In this document: positions 29,917-39,587 of the stretch, piece after piece
How positions within the stretch are numbered: the stretch's first letter is position 1
How the letters are laid out: each line of letters starts with the position of its first letter
Assembly: GCF_018122735.1 (NCBI RefSeq)
Contig: NZ_JAGRRD010000001.1
Span: forward strand, 4,585,486-4,649,485
Source: Azoarcus sp. L1K30
GTDB lineage: Bacteria > Pseudomonadota > Gammaproteobacteria > Burkholderiales > Rhodocyclaceae
Direction: 5' to 3'
Length of the DNA: 64,000 nucleotides
Translations under genes and position numbers: made by a program
Notes under the pieces: generated by a model
Database searches by the model: none
What the model saw: only the letters and a program-made list of their open reading frames with translations
Told to the model about the DNA's origin: nothing

Positions 29917-31548
29917 TCAGGATGGTCGCGGCTCGGATGCCAGACCCTTGACGACTGAAATCGTGGACACCAGCAGCACGATCGCGAACGGAAAACCGGT
30001 AGACACGGCCATGGCCTGTAGCGCGACCAGGCCGCCACCGAGGATCAGTGCGATCGCGACCAGCCCCTCGAAGGTGCACCAGAACACCCGTTGCGGCGTG
30101 GGCGCATCGACCTTGCCGCCAGCCGCGATGACGTCGATCACCAGCGACCCCGAGTCGGACGAGGTGACGAAGAACACCACGACCAGAATGATGGCGAGGA
30201 AGGAGGTAATCTGCGCCAGCGGCAGCACATCGAGCATGTAGAAGAGCTGCAGCGGCAGCTCGGCCTTGGCAGCGGCCTCGTAGCCGTCCTGCACCAGCTG
30301 CGTGATCGCGGTGCCGCCGAATACCGTCATCCACAGCACGCAGGCCAGCGAAGGGACGAGCAGTACCGATACGATGAATTCGCGCACGGTACGTCCGCGC
30401 GAGACGCGGGCGATGAACATGCCGACGAAGGGTGACCACGAAATCCACCATGCCCAGTAGAAGGCGGTCCAGCCCTGCGAAAAGTTCACGTCTTCGCGGT
30501 TGATGGGATTGGCCAGCGCGGGCAGGTACTCGAGGTAGGCACCGAGGTTGGAGAAGAAGCCGGTCACGATGGCCAGCGTCGGGCCGACCAGAATGACGAA
30601 GGCCAGCAGCAGCACCGCAAGTACCATGTTGATCTCGGACAGGCGCTTGACGCCGGCATCGAGTCCTGCAAGCACCGATGTCGTCGCGATGGCGGTAATG
30701 CCGATGACAAGCACAATCTGCGTGGTGCTACCGAGCGGAATGTCGAACAGGTAGTTCAGACCTGCCGCCGCCTGCGAGGCACCAAAGCCGAGCGAAGTGG
30801 CCAGTCCGAACAGGGTAGCCAATACGGCGAGGATGTCGATCACATGACCGGGCCAACCCCACACGCGCTCGCCGAGCAGGGGGTAGAACACCGAGCGGAT
30901 CGTCAGTGGCAGCCCCTTGTTGAAGGAAAACAGCGCCAGGCCGAGCGCGAGGATGGCGTAGATTGCCCACGGATGCAGACCCCAGTGGTAGATCGTCGCC
31001 GCCATCGCCAGTCGCGATGCGCCGGCGGGATCGCCGGCTGCTGCACCGAGGGGTGCCCAGTCGGTGCGCACGCCGTTCTCCATCGCCGTGCCGCCGAGCG
31101 AACTTGCGAAATGCGAGAGAGGCTCGGATACGCCGAAGAACATCAGGCCGATGCCCATGCCGGCGGCGAACAGCATGGAGAACCAGCCGGTGTAGGTATA
31201 GTCGGGCTTGGCTTCGGTGCCGCCGAGTCGGACCTTTCCCAGCGGAGAGAGGGCCAGGCCGATGCAGACGAGCACGAAGATATTGCCGACGCTGATGAAG
31301 AACCAGTCCAGGTTCGATGTCAGCCAGGCGCGAACGCTGCTGAACAAGGGCTCGACCTGGGTCTGGAACATCAGGGTCAGCGCGACGAACAGGATGATCG
31401 CCAAGGCCGAAACCGCGAAAACCCGGTTGTGAATGTCGAGGCCGAAAGGGCCGACGTTAACGAGGATGTTGTCCTGGCCGATCTTGTAATCGGTGTCGAT
31501 GGGGGTGACGTCCCCGTCGGGGATCATGGGGTCCCGTTTCTCTGTCAT
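29917..31548 (-). CDS. BCCT family betaine/carnitine/choline-type transporter
   Basis: 543-residue inner-membrane secondary carrier with about 12 membrane helices. The BCCT core is visible as FYWAWWISWSPFVGMF followed by IARVSRGRTVREF, and earlier MFFGVSEPLSHF. The substrate is inferred to be a quaternary ammonium compound such as glycine betaine, most likely for osmoprotection. The long regulatory C-terminal tail of BetP is absent. ATG 31548 is preceded by AGGAAAC; the longer frame to 31596 has no such signal. Confidence 0.92.
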   Translation of the reverse strand: MTEKRDPMIPDGDVTPIDTDYKIGQDNILVNVGPFGLDIHNRVFAVSALAIILFVALTLMFQTQVEPLFSSVRAWLTSNLDWFFISVGNIFVLVCIGLALSPLGKVRLGGTEAKPDYTYTGWFSMLFAAGMGIGLMFFGVSEPLSHFASSLGGTAMENGVRTDWAPLGAAAGDPAGASRLAMAATIYHWGLHPWAIYAILALGLALFSFNKGLPLTIRSVFYPLLGERVWGWPGHVIDILAVLATLFGLATSLGFGASQAAAGLNYLFDIPLGSTTQIVLVIGITAIATTSVLAGLDAGVKRLSEINMVLAVLLLAFVILVGPTLAIVTGFFSNLGAYLEYLPALANPINREDVNFSQGWTAFYWAWWISWSPFVGMFIARVSRGRTVREFIVSVLLVPSLACVLWMTVFGGTAITQLVQDGYEAAAKAELPLQLFYMLDVLPLAQITSFLAIILVVVFFVTSSDSGSLVIDVIAAGGKVDAPTPQRVFWCTFEGLVAIALILGGGLVALQAMAVSTGFPFAIVLLVSTISVVKGLASEPRPS

Positions 31549-31662
31549 GGCATGTTTCCTTGTCGGGGACGAATGAGGGGGTATCGTCAGACACAAGGCG
31601 CAAACTTCTGCTGTGACCTTGGCGTGAGTTTAGCACGCCGGAAAAAAGGGCCATTTACGCGG

Positions 31663-31691
31663 GCCGCATGCGCTTGCCAGCGGCATGCGGC
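31663..31691 (-). terminator. Hairpin downstream of the 31698-33107 gene
   Basis: GCCGCATGC (31663-31671) and GCATGCGGC (31683-31691) form a perfect 9-bp stem with an 11-base loop, 7 bases after the stop of the minus-strand gene. The T run on the minus strand comes only about 20 bases later, so termination here is plausible but not canonical. Confidence 0.45.
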
Positions 31692-31697
31692 TTCAGT

Positions 31698-33107
31698 TCA
31701 TTCGGAATCGAATCCCAGTAGCCTGTCTTCGATGATGCGCCTTGCCACCCCCTCGGGAACGTCCTTCTCCCAGTCGCCAGGGCCGCGACGCAGCCCGGCA
31801 AGGGTTTCTGCCGAGTCGATCTCGAGGTGGCTGACATCCTGCGGCTCGATGGCCACCAGCTTGCCGTTCTCGCGCAGGTGCGCCAGCAGGTGGCGCAGGT
31901 GACCGGGAACCGGCACGTTGTCGAGCGTGGTCATATCGGCCTCGCCATGGCGGCGCGACGGGTAGACATAGACGTGCGTGTTGTCGGGGAAGAGCTTGCC
32001 GAAGGCTTCGAGGATGCCGCCTTCGAGGCCTTCATAGTATTTCTCGTCGAACAGCGCCTCAAGGTCGCGCACGCTCATGACGATGCCGATGGGCTTTTGT
32101 GTGTAGCGGCGCAGGTAGGCACGCAGGCGGAAAAAGCGCACATAGTCCGAGATCATCACCGTGTAGCCCTGCGAGGCGAGCAGGTCGATGCGGGCCAGGA
32201 AGTCGGCGCCGTCGATATTGTCGCCGCTGACGAGGGAGTTCATGGTGATCTCGGCCAGCGAGAGGACCTCCCTCTCGTCGACTGCCGAGACCTGGCTGAA
32301 CTGCTTCTGGCCGCCGAGCATCATGTCGAGATTGACGCAGGTGACCGGTTTGAAGCTGCCGCGGATCACCAGCATCGGCTTGCGGTAGAGCAATTCGCCG
32401 GGCACCACGACATTGCCGTCGGGATTGAAGATGACCGCGCGGGTCAGCCAGCTTCGAATCAGGTGGAGGTTCATCAAGCGGTTCTCGACCTCCTCGAAGT
32501 AGGGACCGGAAAAGTGAATCAGGTCCACTTCGATGCGTTCGGGCGACAATCCGTCGCCAAGGCCTTCGACGACCCATTCGGGCTGGTCATGATGAAAGAA
32601 TGCGCCGTAGATCAGGTTGACGCCCAGGATGCCCAGCGCCTCGGACTGCAGGGCATTGTCGTTGTCGAGCATGCGCACGTGCAGGATGACATCGCTCGGT
32701 GCCGCGCCCGGATGCAATTGCAGGCGGATGCCGATCCAGCCATGGCATTCGTTTTTCTGCTTGAAACTGCGCGCAGTGACAGTCGCGGCGTAGGCGAAGA
32801 AGGTGGTGTTCTTCGGACGCACATGGGCGAGGCGGTCGACGACCTGCGAGAATTCCTTGTCCAGCATCTGCATCAGGCGGGCACGGCTGACATACCGGTC
32901 CACATGACCGTAGATGTCGTCGCTGACCGCCATGTCATAGGCCGACATGGTTTTGGCGACGGTACCGGCGGCCGCGCCCACATGGAAGAAGCGGCGCGCG
33001 ACCTCCTGACCGGCGCCAATTTCAACGATCGATCCGTACTTGAACTTGTCGAGATTGAGGGCGAGCGCCTTCTGATCGGTGCTCAGGCTGTTGTCACGTT
33101 TGCGCAT
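31698..33107 (-). CDS. Conserved protein of unknown function (469 aa)
   Basis: A soluble-looking protein with no signal peptide or membrane helix. The N-terminus reads MRKRDNSLSTDQKALALNLD, then YGSIVEIGAGQEVARRFF, which resembles a nucleotide- or cofactor-binding loop. The sequence is well balanced, with many conserved-looking Asp/Arg/Tyr positions (FFRLRAYLRRYTQKPIG; VYPSRRHGEADMTT). I do not recognise a catalytic signature. Proteins of this look carry inconsistent labels in databases, so I assign no function. It stands between the BCCT gene and a nitroreductase, all on the minus strand, with gaps of 149 and 79 bp. Confidence 0.75.
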   Translation of the reverse strand: MRKRDNSLSTDQKALALNLDKFKYGSIVEIGAGQEVARRFFHVGAAAGTVAKTMSAYDMAVSDDIYGHVDRYVSRARLMQMLDKEFSQVVDRLAHVRPKNTTFFAYAATVTARSFKQKNECHGWIGIRLQLHPGAAPSDVILHVRMLDNDNALQSEALGILGVNLIYGAFFHHDQPEWVVEGLGDGLSPERIEVDLIHFSGPYFEEVENRLMNLHLIRSWLTRAVIFNPDGNVVVPGELLYRKPMLVIRGSFKPVTCVNLDMMLGGQKQFSQVSAVDEREVLSLAEITMNSLVSGDNIDGADFLARIDLLASQGYTVMISDYVRFFRLRAYLRRYTQKPIGIVMSVRDLEALFDEKYYEGLEGGILEAFGKLFPDNTHVYVYPSRRHGEADMTTLDNVPVPGHLRHLLAHLRENGKLVAIEPQDVSHLEIDSAETLAGLRRGPGDWEKDVPEGVARRIIEDRLLGFDSE

Positions 33108-33186
33108 CGGGTCTGTTCCGTCGTGTAGAGAGCTCGTCGGCGACCGTGCCGTCGCCGGGAGGGAAGGCGGTGAAGTTCGGTGCCGG

Positions 33187-34008
33187 CTACTTGAGCGCGA
33201 AGCCCCGCTTGTGCAGCGCGTCGACCAGGGTATCGCGTCCCGACAGGGTTTCCGGTCCGGCGATTCGCTTGGCGGAGTGGACGGCCCAGGTGCCGTGCAC
33301 GTTCATCTTCTGCTCGTCATAGAACGCAGCCATGGCACTGTTGTAGGCCTCGATGCCGGCATCCTGTGCGGCGAGCGAGTAGCGGTCGTGATGCACGACG
33401 ACGGATTGTGGCGGGCGCGGCTTGATAGACGCCGGTTTGGCAGGGTCGGGCGTGCCGACACACATGCCGAACACGGCGACGACCTTCTGTGGCAGTTCGA
33501 GCAGTGTGGCAACGGATTCGGGCTTGTTGCGCATGCCACCGATATACACCGTGCCCAGCCCGATGGATTCTGCCGCGGTCACGGCATTCTGGGCCGCGAG
33601 GGCGGCGTCGATGACGCCCACCAGGAACATTTCGAAGTAGTCGAGGGCCGCGCTCGGGCGTTCATTCTCGGCCGCGAGTTTTTCCAGGCGGGCGAGATCG
33701 GCGAGCCAGACCAGTTGCAGGGGCGCATCGCGCACATGCGCCTGGCCGCCCGCGTATTCCGCCAGGGCTGCGCGCTTTACCGGGTCACGCACGGCGACGA
33801 CGGACCACGCCTGGAGATTGGACGAACTCGCGGCGGACTGGGCCGCGGCGATGATGGCGGTGAGCTGGTCGTCGCTGACCGGATCGGGCAGAAAGCTGCG
33901 CACCGAACAATGATCGAGCAGGCTGTCGATGACCGGACTCCAGCTGTGCGGCGCAGGCATGGCATTGATGCCGTATCGGATGTTGAGGCGGGTCTGGGCG
34001 TCTGACAT
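33187..34008 (-). CDS. NADPH-dependent nitroreductase-family oxidoreductase (NfsA-like)
   Basis: 273 residues of the FMN nitroreductase family, NfsA/FRP branch. It begins with LLDHCSVRSFLPDPVSDDQL, contains the FMN-binding SAASSSNLQAWSVVAV and the ESIGLGTVYIGGMRN segment, and ends with a basic tail. These enzymes reduce nitroaromatics, quinones or flavins; the physiological substrate is unknown. ATG 34008 gives MSDAQTRLNIRYG with a purine-poor leader, so the start is moderately sure. Confidence 0.85.
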   Translation of the reverse strand: MSDAQTRLNIRYGINAMPAPHSWSPVIDSLLDHCSVRSFLPDPVSDDQLTAIIAAAQSAASSSNLQAWSVVAVRDPVKRAALAEYAGGQAHVRDAPLQLVWLADLARLEKLAAENERPSAALDYFEMFLVGVIDAALAAQNAVTAAESIGLGTVYIGGMRNKPESVATLLELPQKVVAVFGMCVGTPDPAKPASIKPRPPQSVVVHHDRYSLAAQDAGIEAYNSAMAAFYDEQKMNVHGTWAVHSAKRIAGPETLSGRDTLVDALHKRGFALK

Positions 34009-34153
34009 GGGGGAAATGCTCCTTGCCAATGGTGAATTGGGTGCAGGCGGGCAGCGGCGCGCCACCGCGCGTTCGACCCGAGTATACGTGCCAATGCGTG
34101 GCTTCGTGCATTGCGACTGTCGGCGCGACGCATTCGCTGGTATAGTGCCGGCC

Positions 34154-34254
<101 letters not shown>

Positions 34255-34271
34255 CTCATTCCGTAAGGGAG

Positions 34272-34294
34272 CATCTTCGCAGAAGGTGTCTTTT
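34272..34294 (+). terminator. Probable terminator of ffs
   Basis: CATCTTC-GCA-GAAGGTG forms a 7-bp stem (one G-U pair) followed by TCTTTT, 18 bases after the SRP RNA. It separates ffs from erpA. Confidence 0.6.
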
Positions 34295-34427
34295 CTCCTT
34301 GCCTGCCAGGCAACTCGCCTTCAGACGCGCGTTCGCGCGGGAACTTGTACACTTGGAAATGATCCGACTTTGACGCGGGAGATCGGATGGCGCATCATCG
34401 CTCCCTGCCCTTGACAGAGGAGAAAAC

Positions 34428-34778
34428 ATGAACGCTGAAGTTGAAACCCCCGACATCCTGGTATTTACCGACAATGCGGCCGGAAAGGTGCGCGAACTGA
34501 TTGAAGAAGAGGGCAATCCCTCGCTCAAGCTGCGTGTCTTCGTCAGCGGTGGCGGTTGCTCCGGCTTCCAGTACGGCTTCACTTTCGACGAGGAAGTGAA
34601 TGAAGACGACACCACCTTCGAGAAGAACGGCGTCATGCTGCTCGTCGATCCGATGAGCTATCAGTATCTGGTGGGCGCCGAGATCGACTATACCGAAGGG
34701 CTCGAGGGCTCGCAGTTCGTCATTCGCAATCCGAATGCGACCAGTACCTGCGGTTGCGGATCGTCCTTTTCGGCCTGA
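34428..34778 (+). CDS. erpA: Iron-sulfur cluster insertion protein ErpA
   Basis: 116-residue A-type carrier that hands Fe-S clusters to apo-proteins such as IspG. The three ligand cysteines are present: Cys44 in [10 protein letters not shown], and Cys108 and Cys110 in CGCGSSF at the C-terminus. ATG 34428 is preceded by AGAGGAGAAAAC. A bidirectional terminator follows at 34801-34828. Confidence 0.96.
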   Translation: MNAEVETPDILVFTDNAAGKVRELIEEEGNPSLKLRVFVSGGGCSGFQYGFTFDEEVNEDDTTFEKNGVMLLVDPMSYQYLVGAEIDYTEGLEGSQFVIRNPNATSTCGCGSSFSA

Positions 34779-34800
34779 TCGACGAAACGCACATTCAATG

Positions 34801-34828
34801 CAAACGGGGCGCCTAGGCGCCCCGTTTG
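34801..34828. terminator. Bidirectional terminator between erpA and the M23 peptidase gene
   Basis: A near-perfect palindrome, CAAACGGGGCGCC-TA-GGCGCCCCGTTTG, with A/T runs on both sides. It lies between the convergent erpA and M23 peptidase genes and can serve both. Confidence 0.9.
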
Positions 34829-34847
34829 CATTGGTCGAACCGCAGAA

Positions 34848-36179
34848 TCAGCGAGTGGCGACCTCGGTCTTGCTCTTGTAGTTGAGCAGAGCGATACGCT
34901 GCAGCAGGGGTTCCGCCTTGCGCTTGAACAGCGCGAGTTCCTTGCCTTCGAGCGCATCGGCCGCGGGCAGCGCGACCTTCATCGGGTCACGAGGGGTGTT
35001 GTCGATGCGGACTTCGTAGTGCAGGTGCGGTCCGGTTGCCCAGCCGGTGGAGCCGACATAGCCGATCAGGTCGCCCTGATCGACGGACATGCCCTTGCGC
35101 AGACCGCTCGCAAAGCCGTTAAGGTGTGCGTATGCGGTGGAAAACTTGCCGCGGTGACGGAGTACGACAATGTTCCCGTAGCCGTTCTGCTGGCCGGCAA
35201 AGTCGACCACACCATCTGAGGTGGCCTTGACCGGCGTGCCTCTGGGGGCGCCGAAGTCGACGCCGTTATGACTGCGCCAGTTCTTGTGGATCGGGTGCAG
35301 GCGACGCCCGAAGCTGGAGGTGACACGCGAGAATGCGAGTGGCGAACGTAGAAAGCCCTGACGCAGGCTACGCCCCTCGCCGGAAAAGTACTGTTCCTTG
35401 CCGTTGGCGCCTTCGTGCAGGATGACGACGTGGCGCTTGCCCTGGTTGATGAATTCGGCTGCAAGCACGCGACCGGTTTGTGCAACCGAGCCCTGATCGT
35501 AGGCTGTCTCGTACACGACGCTGAAGCTGTCACCCTTGCGCAGGTCGGTATGGAAGTCGATCTCGGTGCCAAACAGGTCTGCAAGCTTCGTTGCGACACT
35601 GTCGGGCAGGCCTACCTCGTCCGTTGCCCCGAAGAGCGAATGACGGATGGTGCCGCTGCGCATTTCGACAATGGTCTCGAGCGTGGCGTCTTCCTGGGTG
35701 CGGACGCTGAAGTCTGATTCGATCTTGTCGCGTTCGATGGTGAAACGCTCGCTGCCATAGGGCAGGCTCAGGGACAGGAGCTGTCCGCCTGGCGTGACAG
35801 TCGCCGTGATCGAACGCCCAGCGCGCAGTTGGCGTAATACCTGCAGTCCGGTCTTGTCGTTCTGGATGAAGCTCAATGCGTCTGCATCGTCGATGCCGAG
35901 GCGGTTGAATACGGCGGGGAGCGTGTCACCGGGCTGTATCCGGTCTTCGTGGATGTAAGGCAGTGTGCTCGGGGCGATGCTGACCGGGATGGTCGCAATG
36001 TCTTCGATGACCGGGTGCGCGTCGAGGACGGTGGCGGGCGAGGTCTGAGGGACCACCGCCGTTGCGGCTACGACGCCCAGCAATGAGATTCCCGCCACAC
36101 CCGCAATCAACCAGGGGCGTCCATGACTGACAAGCTTGGACGGCAGTTCGGCTAGAATCGTGGTTTTTCTGACCTGCAT
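34848..36179 (-). CDS. M23 family peptidoglycan metalloendopeptidase
   Basis: About 443 residues from ATG 36179. An N-terminal membrane anchor (WLIAGVAGISLLGVVAATAVV) is followed by a LysM-like/OapA-type region (DRIQPGDTLPAVFNRLGI) and a C-terminal LytM/M23 domain. The zinc site is seen as HNGVDFGAPRGTPV and GPHLHYEV. It would cleave peptide crosslinks in the periplasm, like MepM. Further in-frame ATGs at 36221 and 36260 exist, but the codons between 36221 and 36179 have low GC at third positions, unlike the gene. The divergent tyrS starts 81 bp away. Confidence 0.92.
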   Translation of the reverse strand: MQVRKTTILAELPSKLVSHGRPWLIAGVAGISLLGVVAATAVVPQTSPATVLDAHPVIEDIATIPVSIAPSTLPYIHEDRIQPGDTLPAVFNRLGIDDADALSFIQNDKTGLQVLRQLRAGRSITATVTPGGQLLSLSLPYGSERFTIERDKIESDFSVRTQEDATLETIVEMRSGTIRHSLFGATDEVGLPDSVATKLADLFGTEIDFHTDLRKGDSFSVVYETAYDQGSVAQTGRVLAAEFINQGKRHVVILHEGANGKEQYFSGEGRSLRQGFLRSPLAFSRVTSSFGRRLHPIHKNWRSHNGVDFGAPRGTPVKATSDGVVDFAGQQNGYGNIVVLRHRGKFSTAYAHLNGFASGLRKGMSVDQGDLIGYVGSTGWATGPHLHYEVRIDNTPRDPMKVALPAADALEGKELALFKRKAEPLLQRIALLNYKSKTEVATR

Positions 36180-36259
36180 GGCTTGAGTCCGGGCAAAAAC
36201 TTTTTGGATTCTAGCAAACATTCCGTGCAGGCCGGTGAATGATTGACTGGAGAAAGACA

Positions 36260-37456
36260 ATGACTGATGTGCAGGCCGCGATCGAACTGATCCGGCGGGG
36301 AGCGGACGAGTTGCTGATCGAGAGCGAACTCGTCGACAAGCTCAAGAGCGGGCGATCGCTGAAGATCAAGGCCGGATTCGACCCGACCGCACCGGATCTG
36401 CACCTCGGGCACACGGTGTTGATCAACAAGCTGCGCCATTTTCAGGAGCTTGGTCATCAGGTCATGTTCCTTATCGGCGACTTTACCGGCATGATCGGGG
36501 ACCCCAGCGGAAAGAACAGTACTCGGCCGCCGCTGTCGCGCGAGCAGATCCTGGAAAACGCCAGGACCTATCAGGAGCAGGTGTTCAAGATCCTGGATCC
36601 GGCAAAGACCGAGATCTGCTTCAATTCCGCCTGGATGGAAGGCCTCGGTGCTGCCGGCATGATTCGTCTTGCCGCACAGCAGACGGTGGCGCGCATGCTC
36701 GAGCGCGAGGATTTTTCCAAGCGCTATACGAACAATCAGTCGATCGCCATCCACGAGTTCCTCTACCCGCTGTGTCAGGGCTACGATTCGGTGGCGATGA
36801 AAGCCGACGTGGAGTTGGGCGGGACCGACCAGCGTTTCAATCTGCTGATGGGGCGCGAGTTGCAGAAGCATTACGGGCAGACGCCGCAGTGTGTGCTGAT
36901 GATGCCGTTGCTCGAAGGTCTTGACGGTGTGAACAAGATGTCCAAGTCACTTGGTAATTACATTGGTATTGCCGAGGCCCCAAAGGAGATCTTCGGCAAG
37001 ACGATGTCGGTATCCGACACCTTAATGTGGCGCTATTTCGACCTCCTGTCCTTCCGTTCGTCGGCCGAAATTGCGGCGCTTCGGGCCGGGATCGAAGGCG
37101 GGCGAAATCCGCGTGACGTCAAGGTAATGCTGGCGCAGGAACTGGTCGCCCGATTCCATGGGCAGCAGGCTGCCGTGGACGCGCTCAGTGATTTCGAGGC
37201 ACGTTTTCAGCGTAACGCCATCCCCGACGACCTGCCCGAAGTCCGGGTTGCGGTCGGCGAAGGGCTGCCGGTGTTTCAGGTGGTGAAGCAGGCCGGACTG
37301 ACGGGGACGACCTCCGAGGCCATGCGCATGATCGAGCAGGGCGCGGTGCGTCTGAACGGCGACCGCGTCGACGACAAGGGCGTGATGCTCACGGCCGGTG
37401 AAACTGTGGTCCTGCAGGTGGGCAAGCGCAAGTTCGCGGCGGTCGTGCTCGAATGA
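36260..37456 (+). CDS. tyrS: Tyrosyl-tRNA synthetase
   Basis: 398-residue class I enzyme of the long (TyrZ-like) type. HLGH (the HIGH motif) occurs in [16 protein letters not shown] near residue 50 and KMSKS in [10 protein letters not shown] near 230. A C-terminal S4 RNA-binding domain follows ([17 protein letters not shown]). ATG 36260 follows CTGGAGAAAGACA; the ATG at 36239 would add seven residues and lacks such a signal. murI starts 40 bp downstream. Confidence 0.96.
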   Translation: MTDVQAAIELIRRGADELLIESELVDKLKSGRSLKIKAGFDPTAPDLHLGHTVLINKLRHFQELGHQVMFLIGDFTGMIGDPSGKNSTRPPLSREQILENARTYQEQVFKILDPAKTEICFNSAWMEGLGAAGMIRLAAQQTVARMLEREDFSKRYTNNQSIAIHEFLYPLCQGYDSVAMKADVELGGTDQRFNLLMGRELQKHYGQTPQCVLMMPLLEGLDGVNKMSKSLGNYIGIAEAPKEIFGKTMSVSDTLMWRYFDLLSFRSSAEIAALRAGIEGGRNPRDVKVMLAQELVARFHGQQAAVDALSDFEARFQRNAIPDDLPEVRVAVGEGLPVFQVVKQAGLTGTTSEAMRMIEQGAVRLNGDRVDDKGVMLTAGETVVLQVGKRKFAAVVLE

Positions 37457-37496
37457 GGGACATGCTCGCCGGGTGCTTGTGCGGCAAGGCGACGCC

Positions 37497-38306
37497 ATGA
37501 GTACCGATACGTCGAGACCGATTGGCGTCTTCGACTCGGGCGTCGGCGGGCTGACGGTGGTGCGGGCGCTGATGGAGCGCCTGCCGCTGGAGCGCATCGT
37601 CTATTTCGGCGATACCGCGCGTGTGCCCTATGGCGTCAAGTCGGTGTCGACGATCGAGCACTATACGGCGCAGATCACCGACTTCCTGCTGCAGCAGGAC
37701 GTGAAAATGCTGATCGTCGCCTGCAATACGATGGCGGCGGTGGCTGCTCACATCGTCGCCGGGCGGGCGGGTGCGGTGCCGGTGATCAATGTCATCGAAG
37801 CGGGCGCACAGGCTGCGGTGGCGCAGTCGGCCGGTGGGCGCATCGGTGTGATCGGCACACCGACGACGATCAACAGCAATGCCTATGCGCGGCGCATGCA
37901 TGCGCTCGATGCAGGTGTGCGGGTGTATTCGCAGGCATGCCCGCTATTCGTCCCGCTGGTCGAAGAAGGCTGGCTCGATCATGCGGTCACGCGCATGACG
38001 GCGCAGGAGTACCTGCGCCCGGTACTGGCCGAGGAAGTCGATAGCCTGGTGCTCGGCTGCACCCATTACCCCTTGCTCAAGCCCTTGCTACGTGACGTGG
38101 CGGGACCGGCGGTGCGATTGATCGATTCGGCCGTCACCACCGCGGAACTGGCGGCAGGCTGTCTGCAGGCGGAAGGGCTGGCCAATGATGGGACGCGGCC
38201 GGCGACCTATCGCTTTGTCGTGACGGATGTGCCGCTGCGCTTCCAGACCATCGGCGAGCGCTTTCTCGGGCGTTCGCTGGGCGTGATCGAGCGTATCGAC
38301 TGGTAG
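37497..38306 (+). CDS. murI: Glutamate racemase
   Basis: 269 residues; makes D-glutamate for peptidoglycan. The two catalytic cysteines are in VACNTMAA and LGCTHYPLL. FDSGVGGLTVV and YFGDTARVPYG are the expected substrate motifs. ATG 37497 gives MSTDTSRPIGVFDSGVGG; longer frames run into tyrS. It converges with the sulfurtransferase gene, leaving only 10 bp. Confidence 0.96.
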   Translation: MSTDTSRPIGVFDSGVGGLTVVRALMERLPLERIVYFGDTARVPYGVKSVSTIEHYTAQITDFLLQQDVKMLIVACNTMAAVAAHIVAGRAGAVPVINVIEAGAQAAVAQSAGGRIGVIGTPTTINSNAYARRMHALDAGVRVYSQACPLFVPLVEEGWLDHAVTRMTAQEYLRPVLAEEVDSLVLGCTHYPLLKPLLRDVAGPAVRLIDSAVTTAELAAGCLQAEGLANDGTRPATYRFVVTDVPLRFQTIGERFLGRSLGVIERIDW

Positions 38307-38316
38307 TGTGCGGGTT

Positions 38317-39171
38317 TCAGGCGGGGCCGGTGGCCACCGGCCGCGTCGGGTCTGCACACCATTCGCTCCAGGAGCCGGGATAAAGGCGGGAGGAGGCGAG
38401 CCCGGCCGATTCCATCGCAAGCAGGTTGTGGCAGGCGGTGACGCCCGAGCCGCACTGGTGCACAACTTCGCTCACGGCACGCCCCTGAAGCAGGGCCTCG
38501 AATTCTCGCCGCAAGGTCATGGGCGACTTGAAGCGCCCGTCGGCATCGAGATTGTCGCGGAAAAAGCGGTTGATGGCCCCCGGAATGTGCCCGCCGACCG
38601 GATCCAGCGTTTCGTTCTCGCCGCGGAAGCGATCAGGGCTGCGCGCATCGATGAGCAGCATGCCCGGCTTGCCAAGGTTTGCCCGGACCGTGGCGGCGTC
38701 TACACGGCAGGCCTGCAGGCACAGGCTGAAAGTGTCCGACTTCGGTTCGGGCTCATCGGTACTCAGGGGTTGTCCGTCACCGACCCAGGCTTGCAGGCCA
38801 CCGTCGAGGACTGCGACCCGATGGTGCCCTAGCCAGCGCATCATCCACCACAGTCGGGCGGCGAACATTCCGCCGGCATCATCGTAGGCGACGATCTGGG
38901 AGTGGTTGTTGACACCACAGGCCTCGAGTCGGGCCGCGAGCGCGGCCGGATCGGGCAGTGGGTGACGACCATTTCGTCCGTTCCGTGGCCCGCTGAGATC
39001 GCTGTCGAGATCCATGAAGAAAGCCCCCGGAATATGGCCGCGCGCATAGGCGTCACGCCCGAAGTCCGGGTTGGCGAGATCGAATCTGCAGTCGAACACG
39101 ACCCAGCCCGAATCATGAAGGCACGCGGCCAGATCACGGGCGCCGACGAGCGCCGAGTACGATGCATTCAC
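38317..39171 (-). CDS. sseA: 3-mercaptopyruvate/thiosulfate sulfurtransferase (two rhodanese domains)
   Basis: 284 residues with tandem rhodanese domains. The catalytic Cys240 lies in QCGSGVTACH, the CGSGVTA loop typical of mercaptopyruvate sulfurtransferases rather than thiosulfate-preferring enzymes. The first domain carries the usual VAYDDAGGMFAAR. The start is GTG 39171, which overlaps the TGA stop of the upstream SpoIIAA-like gene in a GTGA, implying coupled translation. Upstream in-frame starts lie inside that gene. Confidence 0.9.
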   Translation of the reverse strand: MNASYSALVGARDLAACLHDSGWVVFDCRFDLANPDFGRDAYARGHIPGAFFMDLDSDLSGPRNGRNGRHPLPDPAALAARLEACGVNNHSQIVAYDDAGGMFAARLWWMMRWLGHHRVAVLDGGLQAWVGDGQPLSTDEPEPKSDTFSLCLQACRVDAATVRANLGKPGMLLIDARSPDRFRGENETLDPVGGHIPGAINRFFRDNLDADGRFKSPMTLRREFEALLQGRAVSEVVHQCGSGVTACHNLLAMESAGLASSRLYPGSWSEWCADPTRPVATGPA

Positions 39172-39530
39172 GAGGCTGTCTCTTCCGCGATGCCGAGCCA
39201 GGCACGGGCGTCTTCCTGGGTACTGAAGACCTGGACTTCCGCGTCCACGAACAATTGCGAGATCCACGCACTCCATGTGACCCACTGGTCTTCGGTCAGG
39301 ATCGCGATGCGACGGAAATCATGGGCATGTTCTCGCGAGAAGCGAATTTCCTCCCATGCCAGATCGAGAGTGAAGCCCGCCATCTCACGCAGGTCGAAGA
39401 ACAGATCCACCGGTCCGCCGAACTTGATCTTGTAATTGACCAGCTCTTCGAACTCGCGATAGTCAGCCAGCGTAAATTCGCCGAATACAGTCAGTGAAAC
39501 CAGATTGTCCTTGTGGTCGGTGCTGATCAT
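39168..39530 (-). CDS. SpoIIAA-like (STAS/CRAL-TRIO fold) small protein
   Basis: 120 residues starting MISTDHKDNLVSLTVFGEFTLADYREFEELV. This is the SpoIIAA-like/DUF3478 family: a beta-alpha fold that in related proteins binds hydrophobic ligands or acts in stress responses. WVTWSAWISQLFVDAEVQVF near the C-terminus is typical of the family. Its role is unknown. It is translationally coupled to the sulfurtransferase gene. Confidence 0.8.
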   Translation of the reverse strand: MISTDHKDNLVSLTVFGEFTLADYREFEELVNYKIKFGGPVDLFFDLREMAGFTLDLAWEEIRFSREHAHDFRRIAILTEDQWVTWSAWISQLFVDAEVQVFSTQEDARAWLGIAEETAS

Positions 39531-39587
39531 GACGGCCTCCGTGATGTTGTGCTTGTGTGCTCACTATAGTCCTCGACGCCACCGTGC

